DNA of 55,160 nucleotides, from the NCBI RefSeq assembly GCF_008017455.1, contig NZ_VRTY01000035.1:1-55160 (forward strand), given 5' to 3'. Numbering within the stretch: the first letter of the stretch is position 1; every line of letters begins with the position of its first letter. The translations under genes were made by a program, and so were the position numbers. Under the pieces are notes generated by a model. It made no database searches and had not been told where the DNA came from. It was given only the letters and a program-made list of their open reading frames with translations. Below are positions 27,445-36,515 of this stretch, one piece after another. Source of the stretch: Pontibacter qinzhouensis (lineage in GTDB: Bacteria > Bacteroidota > Bacteroidia > Cytophagales > Hymenobacteraceae).

Positions 27445-28524
27445 GTGAGCGAAACCACTACCAAATTCCGACCAGGTGTACTGTTTGGCGACGAAGTAAC
27501 AGAACTCTTCAAGTACGCTAATGAAAACAACTTTGCACTTCCGGCTGTAAACGTGATCAGCACAAATTCTGTAAACGCCGTACTGGAAACAGCCAAGGCC
27601 GTTAATTCTCCTGTCATCATTCAGTTTTCTCATAGCGGCGCTCAGTTTTACGCAGGCAAAGGTCTGGCAAACGATGCACAGAAATCTGCTATTGCAGGTG
27701 CTATTTCCGGTGCGCACCACGTGCACATTATGGCAGAAGCCTACGGAGTTCCTGTAATCCTGCACACCGACCATGCTGCAAAAAAACTCCTGCCGTGGAT
27801 AGATGGCCTTTTAGATGCTGGTGAGAAATATTTCGCTGATCACGGAAAGCCATTATTCAGTTCACACATGCTGGACCTTTCTGAAGAAGAGATACACGAA
27901 AACATAGAGACCTGCGCCAGCTACCTGAAGCGCATGGATAAGCTTGGTATGACGGTAGAGATAGAACTTGGCGTGACCGGTGGCGAGGAAGACGGCGTAG
28001 ACAATACCGGCGTTGACAGCTCAAGACTTTATACGCAGCCAGAAGAAGTAGCTTACGCTTATGAAGAGCTAAACAAGGTTAGCTCCCGCTTCACCATTGC
28101 AGCTGCTTTTGGCAACGTGCACGGTGTTTACAAACCAGGTAACGTAGAGCTGCGCCCCGATATCCTGAAAAATTCACAAGATTTCATCCAGAAAAAATAT
28201 GGGACTGGCGAAAACCCGGTGCACTTCGTGTTCCATGGTGGCTCCGGTTCTGAAAAAAGCCAGATCACAGAAGCTATCGAGTATGGTGCCATTAAAATGA
28301 ACATCGATACCGATATGCAATGGGCATTTACCGAAGGCATCAGAGATTATATGTCTTTGAAGAAAGACTACCTGCAGGCCCAGATTGGTAACCCTGAGGG
28401 CGAAGATGTTCCGAACAAGAAGTTCTACGATCCGCGTGTTTGGCTACGTGAAGGCGAAAAAACATTTATCACGCGTCTGAAAGAAGCATTTACTGATCTG
28501 AATGCCAACAACAGAAACGCTTAA
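27445..28524 (+). CDS. fbaA: Class II fructose-bisphosphate aldolase
   Basis: A 359-residue metal-dependent aldolase that splits fructose 1,6-bisphosphate into glyceraldehyde 3-phosphate and dihydroxyacetone phosphate. Zinc and active-site blocks are visible: HTDHAAKKLLPWIDGLLDAG, EIELGVTGGEEDGVDN, FGNVHGVYKPGNVEL and VFHGGSGSEKSQI. The length equals E. coli FbaA. The frame starts at a GTG at 27445 (GTG-AGC-GAA), with no ATG upstream in frame. Terminator at 28540-28581. The neighbourhood (pfkB and pgi) also serves glycolysis, although fba has its own transcription unit. Confidence 0.96.
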   Translation: MSETTTKFRPGVLFGDEVTELFKYANENNFALPAVNVISTNSVNAVLETAKAVNSPVIIQFSHSGAQFYAGKGLANDAQKSAIAGAISGAHHVHIMAEAYGVPVILHTDHAAKKLLPWIDGLLDAGEKYFADHGKPLFSSHMLDLSEEEIHENIETCASYLKRMDKLGMTVEIELGVTGGEEDGVDNTGVDSSRLYTQPEEVAYAYEELNKVSSRFTIAAAFGNVHGVYKPGNVELRPDILKNSQDFIQKKYGTGENPVHFVFHGGSGSEKSQITEAIEYGAIKMNIDTDMQWAFTEGIRDYMSLKKDYLQAQIGNPEGEDVPNKKFYDPRVWLREGEKTFITRLKEAFTDLNANNRNA

Positions 28525-28539
28525 TGTCTTGCATACCTT

Positions 28540-28581
28540 AAACACAAAAGGTGAAGCCGATCAGCTTCACCTTTTGTGTTT
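28540..28581. terminator. Strong terminator of fbaA
   Basis: An 18-bp perfect stem (AAACACAAAAGGTGAAGC and its complement) around a 6-base loop, 15 bases after the stop, flanked by A/T runs and possibly working in both directions. Confidence 0.88.
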
Positions 28582-28600
28582 AAAATCATCTCTCAATACC

Positions 28601-28633
28601 AATTATTCAAATTAAAACGGCCTTCCAGAGGCA
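28601..28633 (-). repeat. 57-bp intergenic repeat, copy H (partial)
   Basis: On the minus strand: core CCTCTGGAAGGCC, GTTTTAATTTG, AATAATT. The ACCCTTG half is replaced by unrelated AT-rich sequence. It lies some 230 bases beyond the pfkB stop, same strand, together with copy I. Confidence 0.6.
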
Positions 28634-28767
28634 AAAAAGATGCTAGATTTCAGATGCTAGATACTAGACTTATTTTTGTCTGAATCGGAATTTGCATGAA
28701 TACATTATTGCTGAATAGGTGCTTTTCGCCCACAAGATGCTGTAAGGATGACAAATCAAATATTTCC

Positions 28768-28820
28768 AAATCAACCATTTAACAGTTTAACCATTTAGCA
28801 ATTAACAATCAGCAACCAAC
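28768..28820 (-). repeat. Tail extension of repeat copy I
   Basis: Minus-strand module with TTAAATGGTTGATTT and ATGGTTAAACTGT, directly after the AATAATT of copy I and nearly identical to the tail of copy E. Confidence 0.7.
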
Positions 28821-28860
28821 AATTATTTGAATGAAAACAGAACTCCGGAGCATTTGCGGC
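28821..28860 (-). repeat. 57-bp intergenic repeat, copy I (partial)
   Basis: On the minus strand: GCTCCGGAGTTCTGTTTTCAT then TCAAATAATT. The first half would overlap the pfkB stop (28867) and is not recognisable. Followed by the shared tail. Confidence 0.55.
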
Positions 28861-28866
28861 CTGATA

Positions 28867-29802
28867 TTAACTATGCTCCAGTATCCACTTATATATTTGT
28901 TCGGTGTCCTCTTTGCGACACAGTTCAGAGCCTGGAGTCATGGTACAGGCGGTGCCGGCAGCCACACCGTAGCGCACGACATCCAGCATGCTCCACCCCT
29001 TTAACAAACTCAGGATCATGCCCCCCACCATACTATCGCCGGCTCCAACCGCACTTAGTTGCTTTACCGTAGGCGAACCGACATAGTGTATACCGTCTTT
29101 CGTGGCCAGCATAGCGCCTCTTGCCCCCAACGACACGACCAGCACTTTACACTTTCCGTCGGCCAGCACCTTTTTGGCGATATCCTCCTGCTCCATGGCT
29201 GTAATACTTTCTTTTCCGGCAAGTGCGGCCAGTTCTCCCAGGTTCGGCTTAATCAGGTACAGGCCCTCCCCTGCCGCTTTCATCAGGGCCTCGCCCGAGG
29301 TATCTACCACAAGCTTAAAACCGCGCTTGTGCGCCACTACCGCAAGCTGGTAATAAAAATCTTCGGGCACGCCGGGAGGCAGGCTGCCACTGGCGACCAC
29401 ATATTCCGGTATTTCCTCTGCCTGCTCCAGCTTATCAATAAATTGCTTCCATTCCGGTTCATATACCTCGGGGCCAGGCATTCCGAAACGATACTGTTCA
29501 CCGGTAGCTTTCTCGTACACCATCAGGTTTTCGCGGGTCCAGTTTTTTGCTTTGGCTGCCCAGAAATTCACCCCTTCTTCATGAAGCAGCTCCTCCAGGC
29601 GCTCACCCGAAGGCCCACCCGACAAAAACCAGGCACACGATTCGCCACCCAGTTTCTTAATGGCCCTCGATACATTTATGCCTCCGCCTCCAGGCTCGTA
29701 GAGGGGCGCATCGCAACGGATTTTCTTTTCGTGCACTACTCTGTTAGCGGTGGTACTTTTATCTAAGGCAGGGTTTAAAGTTATGGTTACAATCTTTTTC
29801 AT
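28867..29802 (-). CDS. pfkB: 6-phosphofructokinase of the PfkB (ribokinase) family
   Basis: A 311-residue sugar kinase. Family blocks: substrate site GGGGINVSRAIKKLGG near residue 40, WTRENLMVYEKATGEQYRF near 90 (very close to E. coli PfkB), GSLPPGVPEDFY near 145, and the anion-hole motif VGAGDSMVGGMI near 250 with the catalytic Asp. The likely reaction is ATP-dependent phosphorylation of fructose 6-phosphate to the 1,6-bisphosphate; 1-phosphofructokinase is an alternative for this family. It lies between fbaA (convergent) and the disaccharide operon, so a glycolytic role fits. No hairpin follows the stop, only repeat copy I. Confidence 0.88.
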   Translation of the reverse strand: MKKIVTITLNPALDKSTTANRVVHEKKIRCDAPLYEPGGGGINVSRAIKKLGGESCAWFLSGGPSGERLEELLHEEGVNFWAAKAKNWTRENLMVYEKATGEQYRFGMPGPEVYEPEWKQFIDKLEQAEEIPEYVVASGSLPPGVPEDFYYQLAVVAHKRGFKLVVDTSGEALMKAAGEGLYLIKPNLGELAALAGKESITAMEQEDIAKKVLADGKCKVLVVSLGARGAMLATKDGIHYVGSPTVKQLSAVGAGDSMVGGMILSLLKGWSMLDVVRYGVAAGTACTMTPGSELCRKEDTEQIYKWILEHS

Positions 29803-29950
29803 GTAAGTTCTTGTTAGGTATTAGTTTCTAGAGGTTAGATGCTAATGAAAAAGACACGAGCATTAACACTAAATTAGCCAGCTCCTTTACAGGTTGAACG
29901 TTAAAAGTCAGGAGTTAAAAGTTTGTAATTCTATCATTCAAAAATACTCA

Positions 29951-30006
29951 ATAAAACCATTTAGCAGTTTCGCCATTCTACAATTAGCAATCGACAATTA
30001 ACAATC
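29951..30006 (-). repeat. Tail extension of repeat copy J
   Basis: Minus-strand module with TTGATTGTTAATTG and CTAAATGGTTTTATTG, a diverged version of the tails after copies E and I. Confidence 0.6.
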
Positions 30007-30064
30007 AATTATTCTAATCAAAATGCCCTTCAGAAGGTAAATCAACTAATTTCATGTCAAGGGT
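30007..30064 (-). repeat. 57-bp intergenic repeat, copy J (complete, 58 bp)
   Basis: Minus strand: ACCCTTG, 21 variable bases, CTTCTGAAGGGC, ATTTTGATTAG, AATAATT. It begins 29 bases after the GH65 stop, same strand, with no hairpin terminator in between. Confidence 0.87.
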
Positions 30065-30093
30065 AAAGGCAATTCGCTCTGATGAAGGCTATA

Positions 30094-32505
30094 TTAGCTT
30101 ATTTCAAATTCCTTTTTGTCGCCCGTCTGTAGGGTATGCACCTGTCCTTTCAAGCCAATTTTTACTTTTTTCGTGAACCCCTTGTCTACACTTATCAGCA
30201 GCTTCTGGTGCGTAAGCAGTAAGGTAAGCCAGTGCCCGCGGTAACGGAGCTGCAGCTTAATGTAACTTACCTCTACTGGCAGCGCCGGGTTCAGCCACAG
30301 CACATTCTCCCTTATATCGAGACCGACATATCCGCGCTGCAGCAGATCTACTGTGCCGGCCATAGCTCCCAAATGAATTCCTTCTTGTGTAGTTCCGCCT
30401 TGCACATCGCTTACATCGCTCATCAGCGCCTCTAAAAAGTTAGACCACGAACGTTTGCGATCTGAACGGGCCAGAACCCAGGAGTGCACAATTTTGCTGA
30501 GGGTAGAACCATGCGAGGTGCGGTTTTCATAATAATCGATGTTGGCAGAAATGTCTTTTTCGGTCAGTTCATAGCCGAGGCTCTGGAAAAGCGCCAACAA
30601 TTCTTCTGACGAGAAAAGGTAAAACAGCATGATAACGTCAGCCTGCTTGCTGGCTTTATACTTGTTTACGTTGTCGCCTTCGCTCTCCAGTATCCTGTCG
30701 AGCCGCATCGATTCGCCATGTTTCTTTTTATACTTTTCCCAGTCGAACTCCTGTAGCTGTTCATACCCTTCGAACTGCGCTATAATGGAGCCATCTTCTA
30801 TAAAAGGCACAAACATTTTATGACTGATGTCTTCCCAGCGACTACGGTCATCGGCAGAAATATGGAGTTTCTCATACAGTTCTTCCAGGCGGGTATTATC
30901 CAGCACCTTGGCAATGCCCAAAGCACACCTAATGACCCAGGCCGCCATTACGTTAGTATAGGCATTATTGCGCAGGCCGGGCTCCTCAGAATCAGGATAC
31001 TCGGTATGGTACTCATCGGGGCCAACAACATGAAGAATCTCGAAACGCCCCTTCTGTTCGTTGTAGGTGGCAATAGTAGACCAGAACTGGGCAATGTCAA
31101 AAATCATTTCTGCCCCATAAAAACTCAGGAACTCCAGGTCGGTAGTAGACTGGTAATATTGCCACACATTGTAGGCAATTGCCGCATTGATGTGCCGTTG
31201 CAAAAACGTGTTGTCGGGCAACCAGTTCCCTGACTCTGGGTTCAGGTGTATGACCTGGCTTTCTTCGCGGCCGTTGCTGCCACTCTGCCACGGAAACATG
31301 GCGCCTCTGTAGCCCGCCTGGCTGGCTGCGTACCGGGCCTCGGGCAAGCGGCGGTAACGGTACATGAGCAGCTCACGGGTAAGCTCGGGCAGGCGCAGGT
31401 TCAGAAACGGGAAAATAAACAGCTCATCCCAGAAAATATGCCCGCGATAAGCCTCACCATGCAGCCCCCTTGCCGGCACTCCCACATCCAGATCTACGGT
31501 ATTGCCCGAAACTGTCTGCAGCAGATGGAAAATGTGGAGCCGCAGAATACGTTGGGCATTGTGGTTACTGGCAATCTCCAGGTCGCACCGGTCCCAGATG
31601 TGGCGCCAGGTTCGGCAGTGCTCATGCAGCAGTTGCGAAAAACTACCCAGGCGCGATACGTTGGTGCAGGCCTCCTGCTTTATTTCAGAAACAGCAAAGT
31701 CGCGGGAGGTATACAGCATGACCACTTTCTCGATGCGGAGCGGGTGCTGCTTTTTGCAAGACAGACGGAGCAGTTGCTCTGTATAGGCTTTGTCTCCTGT
31801 TTTAGTTTCGCGCTTGTAGTTTTCTGAGGGTGGTTCAACAAAAACACGGGTACGCGCGACCTGCGCCATTCTGATGTGAGACTGTGTTGTCTGGGTCAGC
31901 AGAAAAATGGTTTCATCGTTGTGCTGGCCGGTCTCTAATGGCACCAGGTGCTGGCTGGCAAGTGAGCGGTAACGGGCCACGCCACTATTCTTAACCCGAC
32001 CATCGAGGGCAGAGCGCACCTCTATTTCACCAGACCAGTTTTGAGGCGTTAACTCCCACTCCAGGGCTGCCACATGCGGGTTGGCCATGCTTAAAAAGCG
32101 CCTGCTGGTGATGTGCGTTTCCCGGTTTTGGGAGTCGCGGAACTGAATTTGGCGCGTCAGCAGGCCCTGGTACATATCCAGTTCCTGCCGGTAATGTGTC
32201 ACCTCTACCTGGCTCAGTTCAAACCAGCCTTCTTCGCCTGTATGCCGAAAAGTTAATGGCAGCCAGTTCGGCCAGTTCACCAGATCTTCGTTCTCAATGT
32301 CTTTACCAGACACCTTCGAAACGAGCCGGTTAAAGCCTCCGGCCAGGTAGGTTCCGGGGTAATTTATTTTTTCGTCGGCGCTGCTTTCCTCGGCGGCACC
32401 ACGTGTGGCAAAGTTTCCGTTACCAAGGGTGCAGAGTGCTTCGCGCAGGGGTTGTTCTTCAGGTTTCCAGGAGTCGTATGCTATTTTCCATTCAGCCATT
32501 CGCAC
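30094..32505 (-). CDS. Glycoside hydrolase family 65 protein (disaccharide phosphorylase or hydrolase)
   Basis: An 803-residue GH65 enzyme: N-terminal beta-sandwich (1-290), (alpha/alpha)6 barrel (about 320-690) and a small C-terminal domain. Catalytic-site blocks include HIFWDELFIFPFLNLR near 360, MFPWQSGSNGREE near 405 and the proton-donor Glu in HVVGPDEYHTEYPDS near 500. Family members split trehalose, maltose, kojibiose or nigerose, most by phosphorolysis to beta-glucose 1-phosphate and glucose. Specificity cannot be read from sequence alone. It starts 4 bases after the trehalose-phosphatase stop, in the operon HAD-OtsB-GH65. Confidence 0.9.
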   Translation of the reverse strand: MRMAEWKIAYDSWKPEEQPLREALCTLGNGNFATRGAAEESSADEKINYPGTYLAGGFNRLVSKVSGKDIENEDLVNWPNWLPLTFRHTGEEGWFELSQVEVTHYRQELDMYQGLLTRQIQFRDSQNRETHITSRRFLSMANPHVAALEWELTPQNWSGEIEVRSALDGRVKNSGVARYRSLASQHLVPLETGQHNDETIFLLTQTTQSHIRMAQVARTRVFVEPPSENYKRETKTGDKAYTEQLLRLSCKKQHPLRIEKVVMLYTSRDFAVSEIKQEACTNVSRLGSFSQLLHEHCRTWRHIWDRCDLEIASNHNAQRILRLHIFHLLQTVSGNTVDLDVGVPARGLHGEAYRGHIFWDELFIFPFLNLRLPELTRELLMYRYRRLPEARYAASQAGYRGAMFPWQSGSNGREESQVIHLNPESGNWLPDNTFLQRHINAAIAYNVWQYYQSTTDLEFLSFYGAEMIFDIAQFWSTIATYNEQKGRFEILHVVGPDEYHTEYPDSEEPGLRNNAYTNVMAAWVIRCALGIAKVLDNTRLEELYEKLHISADDRSRWEDISHKMFVPFIEDGSIIAQFEGYEQLQEFDWEKYKKKHGESMRLDRILESEGDNVNKYKASKQADVIMLFYLFSSEELLALFQSLGYELTEKDISANIDYYENRTSHGSTLSKIVHSWVLARSDRKRSWSNFLEALMSDVSDVQGGTTQEGIHLGAMAGTVDLLQRGYVGLDIRENVLWLNPALPVEVSYIKLQLRYRGHWLTLLLTHQKLLISVDKGFTKKVKIGLKGQVHTLQTGDKKEFEIS

Positions 32506-32509
32506 ATTT

Positions 32510-33331
32510 TTAGAGTTTCGAAAGATCGGAAAGAAACTGCTTTACTTCGTCAACATCTTCCAGAGAATAAGCAGCTGCTGTTTTTTCGTCGTGCTCCCCT
32601 ACCAGCACACTAATGCCTATACCTTGTAAGGCTGCAAAGGCATCTTCATCGGTGATATCGTCACCGATGTAAATTGGAACTGTTGTATCCAGGTCCAGGC
32701 CCAGCTCCTTCATCAGCCATAATACTGCCTTGCCTTTGTGCCAGTCTAGGTTCGGCTTTAGCTCCAGCACCTTTTTCCCGAAGCCTTTTTTCAGGCCATC
32801 ATGTGCGTTCACAATATCATCTACTGCTTTCTGAACAATATCGACCAGCGCATCTTCCACGTTTCGGTAGTGTACAGCAATGGCATAGCGCTTGCGTTCA
32901 ACCAGAGCGCCTTCAACATCTGTCAGGCGTTCTTTCAGCTCTTCTTCTGCTGTGTCGAGGGCTACCAGTGCTTCGTGTGCATCGCCGGGTTCGGCCTGCA
33001 TGCCGTTAGGGCCTGTAATGTCGAAACCGTGCGAACCCGCATAATAAAGCGACTCCAACTGCACCAGGTTCTTCACATTTTGCCTGTCGCGGCCACTCAC
33101 CACCGACACGGTGCAGGTTTCAGCCAATTGTTGCAGTACCTGCCGCATCTCGTCTGTCAGAATGGCCTTGTCTGGGTCTTTTACAATAGGACTCAGGCAG
33201 CCGTCATAATCAAGGAAAACAGCTGGTTTCTTACCTTGAAGCTTTTCACGCAGCTCCTCCATTTTATCGAAAGCAGAAGGAAGCTCGGCAGCTTCCTTCC
33301 TGGTAATATGTTTATCTCCGGATGTTATCAT
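32510..33331 (-). CDS. otsB: Trehalose-6-phosphate phosphatase (OtsB family)
   Basis: A 273-residue HAD-type IIB phosphatase that removes phosphate from trehalose 6-phosphate. Motif I reads FLDYDGCLSPI (Cys where most members have Thr), motif II SVVSGRDRQNV, and motif IV IYIGDDITDEDAF; the Lys of motif III is in DWHKGKAV. An extra 30-residue N terminus precedes the domain. No trehalose-6-phosphate synthase gene lies in the window. It sits 11 bases after the HAD gene and 4 before the GH65 gene. The three-gene order matches the domain order that I recall for the fused mycobacterial OtsB1 (Rv2006). Confidence 0.9.
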   Translation of the reverse strand: MITSGDKHITRKEAAELPSAFDKMEELREKLQGKKPAVFLDYDGCLSPIVKDPDKAILTDEMRQVLQQLAETCTVSVVSGRDRQNVKNLVQLESLYYAGSHGFDITGPNGMQAEPGDAHEALVALDTAEEELKERLTDVEGALVERKRYAIAVHYRNVEDALVDIVQKAVDDIVNAHDGLKKGFGKKVLELKPNLDWHKGKAVLWLMKELGLDLDTTVPIYIGDDITDEDAFAALQGIGISVLVGEHDEKTAAAYSLEDVDEVKQFLSDLSKL

Positions 33332-33342
33332 AGAAAATGATT

Positions 33343-34092
33343 TTATTCTGGCTTAGGAAATTTAGAAATAACAATATCGGCACCGTTTTCTTCGAGCGTT
33401 TGGCCGGCATTGCCGCGGTTAATGCCTACCACCAAAGCGAAATTACCGGCTTTACCGGCTGCCACGCCAGCCCAGGCATCTTCAAAAATGGCTGTTTCTT
33501 CGGGTTTTACACCTAACCGTTTAGCTGCTTCCAGGAAAATATCAGGCTCAGGTTTGCCTTTCAGTTTTAGTTCTCCTGAAACCAGGCCATCTACACGCGC
33601 TTCGAAAAGTTGCTCCAGCCCACCTCTGCGAATTATGTCGAAGCAGTTTTTACTAGAGGAGATAACGGCTGTCTTTAAACCATTCTTTTTATAGGCTTTA
33701 ACCCAGGCCAGCGTATCTTCAAACACTACTACGCCATTCTGTTTCAGCAGCTCCTGAAAGTATAGGTTTTTCAGGTTGCCCAGCCCAATAATTGTTTCTT
33801 TTCCATCGTCGTCGGCTGCCTCTCCCTCTGGAATGGTGATGCCTCTGGATTCCAGGAAATTACGCACGCCATCGTAGCGAGGCATACCGTCTACGTAAGA
33901 CCGGTAATCCTCCACTACATCAAACGGTTTGTACGATTTGCCGTCTTTCTCCCCACGCTTTTTCAGGAACAAATCTGTCATTTTTTTCCAGGCTTCGGCA
34001 TGCACAACGGCTGTGTTGGTAATAACACCGTCCATGTCGAGTATAAGGGCTTTGATGTTTTTCTCCTTTACAAGAGTATTCAGGTTGCTCAT
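33343..34092 (-). CDS. HAD-superfamily sugar phosphatase/beta-phosphoglucomutase-like
   Basis: A 249-residue HAD protein of the beta-phosphoglucomutase-like class: nucleophile motif LDMDGVITNTAVVHAEAW, a helical cap (about 30-120), motif II AVISSSKNC, the Lys in GKPEPDIFL and motif IV FEDAWAGVAAG. The residues fit a beta-PGM that converts beta-glucose 1-phosphate to glucose 6-phosphate, which would follow GH65 phosphorolysis; a pure phosphatase cannot be excluded. It is the first gene of the operon; pgi is divergent, 556 bases away. Confidence 0.85.
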   Translation of the reverse strand: MSNLNTLVKEKNIKALILDMDGVITNTAVVHAEAWKKMTDLFLKKRGEKDGKSYKPFDVVEDYRSYVDGMPRYDGVRNFLESRGITIPEGEAADDDGKETIIGLGNLKNLYFQELLKQNGVVVFEDTLAWVKAYKKNGLKTAVISSSKNCFDIIRRGGLEQLFEARVDGLVSGELKLKGKPEPDIFLEAAKRLGVKPEETAIFEDAWAGVAAGKAGNFALVVGINRGNAGQTLEENGADIVISKFPKPE

Positions 34093-34648
34093 ATAGTAGT
34101 GTAACTTATATTTTATGATAAATCTACTGTTCTGACTTTATGGTGCTGCTACTGCATGCAACAGCGGTTCCTATGTAGGTGCTCCTGCCAGCAGGTAGCA
34201 GGACTTGGTGCGATGGCCGGAAAGATAAGTGCCAGCCGCTGTCCCCTCTTCGTATACGCTACAGAAGCTATATTAGCGTTTTTATCTCAGAATTTCATAC
34301 TCAGAAGCAGTATAAGTTTTAAGGACTGCCGAAAAGATTCTGAACCGTATTTGCACCTGCCCTTGCGAAATGCCTTGCGCTAACGGGCAAAAGTGCTCGC
34401 TGCTAAACAGGTACGGCAGAACCCACCTGGCAGCACTATGATTAGTTAGCACCTTTTTATACTTTAGCAACCATGTACAGCATTCTTGTTACGCAGCAAC
34501 TGCGTAAATGATGCCTGCCGGCAATCCATATTTTAAATATACTATATAACCAAGGAGAATTCAATTCGTTTAGTTTATTTACGTTTTCCTTTTAACTTTA
34601 TTTCAGAAGCAGCACCTCGTTTATATACTGTATTTTTACATAACCTGT
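34093..34648. other. Divergent spacer HAD operon / pgi, nothing recognised
   Basis: 556 bases with no repeat copy, no terminator and no supported small gene. GC-richer stretches (34150-34440) could be decayed coding sequence, but no family is visible. Promoters for both directions must lie here. Confidence 0.55.
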
Positions 34649-36301
34649 ATGATGAAAAATATCAATCCTACCACCACAAAGGCCTGGCAGAAGCTCCAGA
34701 CGCATTACGAAGCTATTCAGTCGAAACACCTTCGCGAGCTGTTCGAGCAAGACCCGGAACGATTCAGCAAACTGTCCTTAACCGTAGACGATACGCTTTA
34801 CGACTTTTCTAAAAACCGGATTACTGAAGAAACACTCGACCTGCTGACCGAACTTGCCGAAGAAACAGGCATGAAGGAAGCCATTGAGAGCATGTTCAAA
34901 GGTGAAACCATAAATGCAACCGAAGGACGCGCTGTGCTTCATACAGCCCTTCGGAACTTTACGGATGAAGAGTTGCTGCTGGATGGGGAAAATATTCTGG
35001 CTGAAGTGCGCGACGTGCAGCAGCAGATGAAAGCATTCTGCGACAAACTGCATAGCGGCCAATGGCTTGGCTACACCGGTAAACCAATAAACCATGTGGT
35101 GAACATTGGCATTGGCGGCTCCGACCTGGGTCCTAAAATGGTGTGCGAAGCCCTTAAGTTTTATCAGCAACCGGGCATGTCCATCGATTTTATATCGAAC
35201 GTAGACGGAACCGATGCGGCAGAAGTACTGAAAAAGCTGAACCCGGAACAGACGCTGTTTATTATTGCTTCCAAAACCTTCACAACCAAAGAGACCATTG
35301 CCAACGCCCATACCGCGCGCGACTGGTTTCTGAAACATGCTACCGACAAAGAGCATATTAAAAAGCATTTTGTGGCACTCTCTACCAACACAGCGGCAGT
35401 GGAGGCCTTTGGCATTGCACCCGAAAACACGTTCCGGTTCTGGGACTGGGTAGGCGGACGCTTTTCGTTATGGTCTGCCATCGGGCTTTCTATTGCCTGT
35501 GCACTGGGTTACGATAAGTTCGAGGAGTTACTGCGTGGCGCTGAAGCTATGGACAAACACTTTAGAAGCGCGCCACTGCGCCAGAACGCACCTGTACTGA
35601 TGGGCTTGCTCGGGCTTTGGTACACGAACTTTTTTGGTGCCCAGTCGCATGCTGTGCTGCCTTACGACCAGTACCTGCGCCTGTTGCCCGAATACCTGCA
35701 GCAGGGTCTCATGGAGAGCAACGGCAAAAGCGCAGACCGCACCGGCACCTTTGTAGACTACGAAACCCAACCCGTTATTTGGGGAGCGGCCGGCACAAAC
35801 AGCCAGCACTCCTTCTTCCAGCTCATTCATCAGGGCTCGGTGCTTATTCCGTCAGATTTTATAGCGCCGGCACAAAGCCTGAACCAGATCGGCAACCACC
35901 ACACCATGTTGCTCTCTAACTACTTTGCCCAGACAGAGGCCCTGATGAAAGGCAAAACGGCAGAAGAAGCCAGAGCTGAGTTACAGAAAAAAGGAGATAA
36001 ATCGGAGCAGGAAGTAGAGGAACTGGTGCCGCATAAGGTGTTTGCAGGCAACAAGCCTACTACCTCCATCATGTTTAAAAAACTGACACCTTACACCCTT
36101 GGCAGCCTCATCTCGATGTATGAGCAAAAAGTTTTTGTGCAGGGTGTGCTCTGGAATGTGTATAGTTTCGACCAGTGGGGAGTGGAACTGGGCAAACAAC
36201 TTGCAGGCGCCATAGAGGATGAGCTGATGGGTAAAACAACCGGAAACCACGACAGCTCTACCAACGGGCTTATTCAATTTTATAACGAAAACCGGGGGTA
36301 A
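34649..36301 (+). CDS. pgi: Glucose-6-phosphate isomerase
   Basis: A 550-residue enzyme interconverting glucose 6-phosphate and fructose 6-phosphate. Signature blocks: [16 protein letters not shown] near 155, the SKTFTTKET motif near 210, [14 protein letters not shown] (catalytic Glu) near 350, [16 protein letters not shown] (catalytic His) near 380, and [11 protein letters not shown] (catalytic Lys) near 510. Length equals E. coli Pgi. An in-frame ATG at 34652 is an equally possible start. It is monocistronic with a strong terminator at 36367-36425 and stands divergently to the disaccharide operon, whose product it can use. Confidence 0.97.
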   Translation: MMKNINPTTTKAWQKLQTHYEAIQSKHLRELFEQDPERFSKLSLTVDDTLYDFSKNRITEETLDLLTELAEETGMKEAIESMFKGETINATEGRAVLHTALRNFTDEELLLDGENILAEVRDVQQQMKAFCDKLHSGQWLGYTGKPINHVVNIGIGGSDLGPKMVCEALKFYQQPGMSIDFISNVDGTDAAEVLKKLNPEQTLFIIASKTFTTKETIANAHTARDWFLKHATDKEHIKKHFVALSTNTAAVEAFGIAPENTFRFWDWVGGRFSLWSAIGLSIACALGYDKFEELLRGAEAMDKHFRSAPLRQNAPVLMGLLGLWYTNFFGAQSHAVLPYDQYLRLLPEYLQQGLMESNGKSADRTGTFVDYETQPVIWGAAGTNSQHSFFQLIHQGSVLIPSDFIAPAQSLNQIGNHHTMLLSNYFAQTEALMKGKTAEEARAELQKKGDKSEQEVEELVPHKVFAGNKPTTSIMFKKLTPYTLGSLISMYEQKVFVQGVLWNVYSFDQWGVELGKQLAGAIEDELMGKTTGNHDSSTNGLIQFYNENRG

Positions 36302-36366
36302 TAAAAGTTTGAAGCTAAGATTATAGCAGCAGGTTCATCTGTAATCGAGTTATTCCCTGCTTCACA

Positions 36367-36425
36367 AGCCTGCAAAAGAAACTGAGTCGGAGCCATAAAC
36401 TCCGCGCCGGCTTCTTTTGCAGGCT
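36367..36425 (+). terminator. Terminator of pgi
   Basis: A 14-bp perfect outer stem (AGCCTGCAAAAGAA with its complement) encloses an inner GGAG/CTCC hairpin; seven T follow within two bases. Confidence 0.85.
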
Positions 36426-36515
36426 ATTTTTTTCCGTTAGCCTGCCGGCAACTACAGTATTTTAAAACCTTTCTGCGCCACTGCGTACTGTAGAATTGAA
36501 CACCTACCCCTACAA

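Noticed and set aside
27172..27774. 200-residue open frame antisense to the start of fbaA
   Set aside because: It overlaps a certain aldolase gene in reverse, has no domain or signal, and starts inside that gene.
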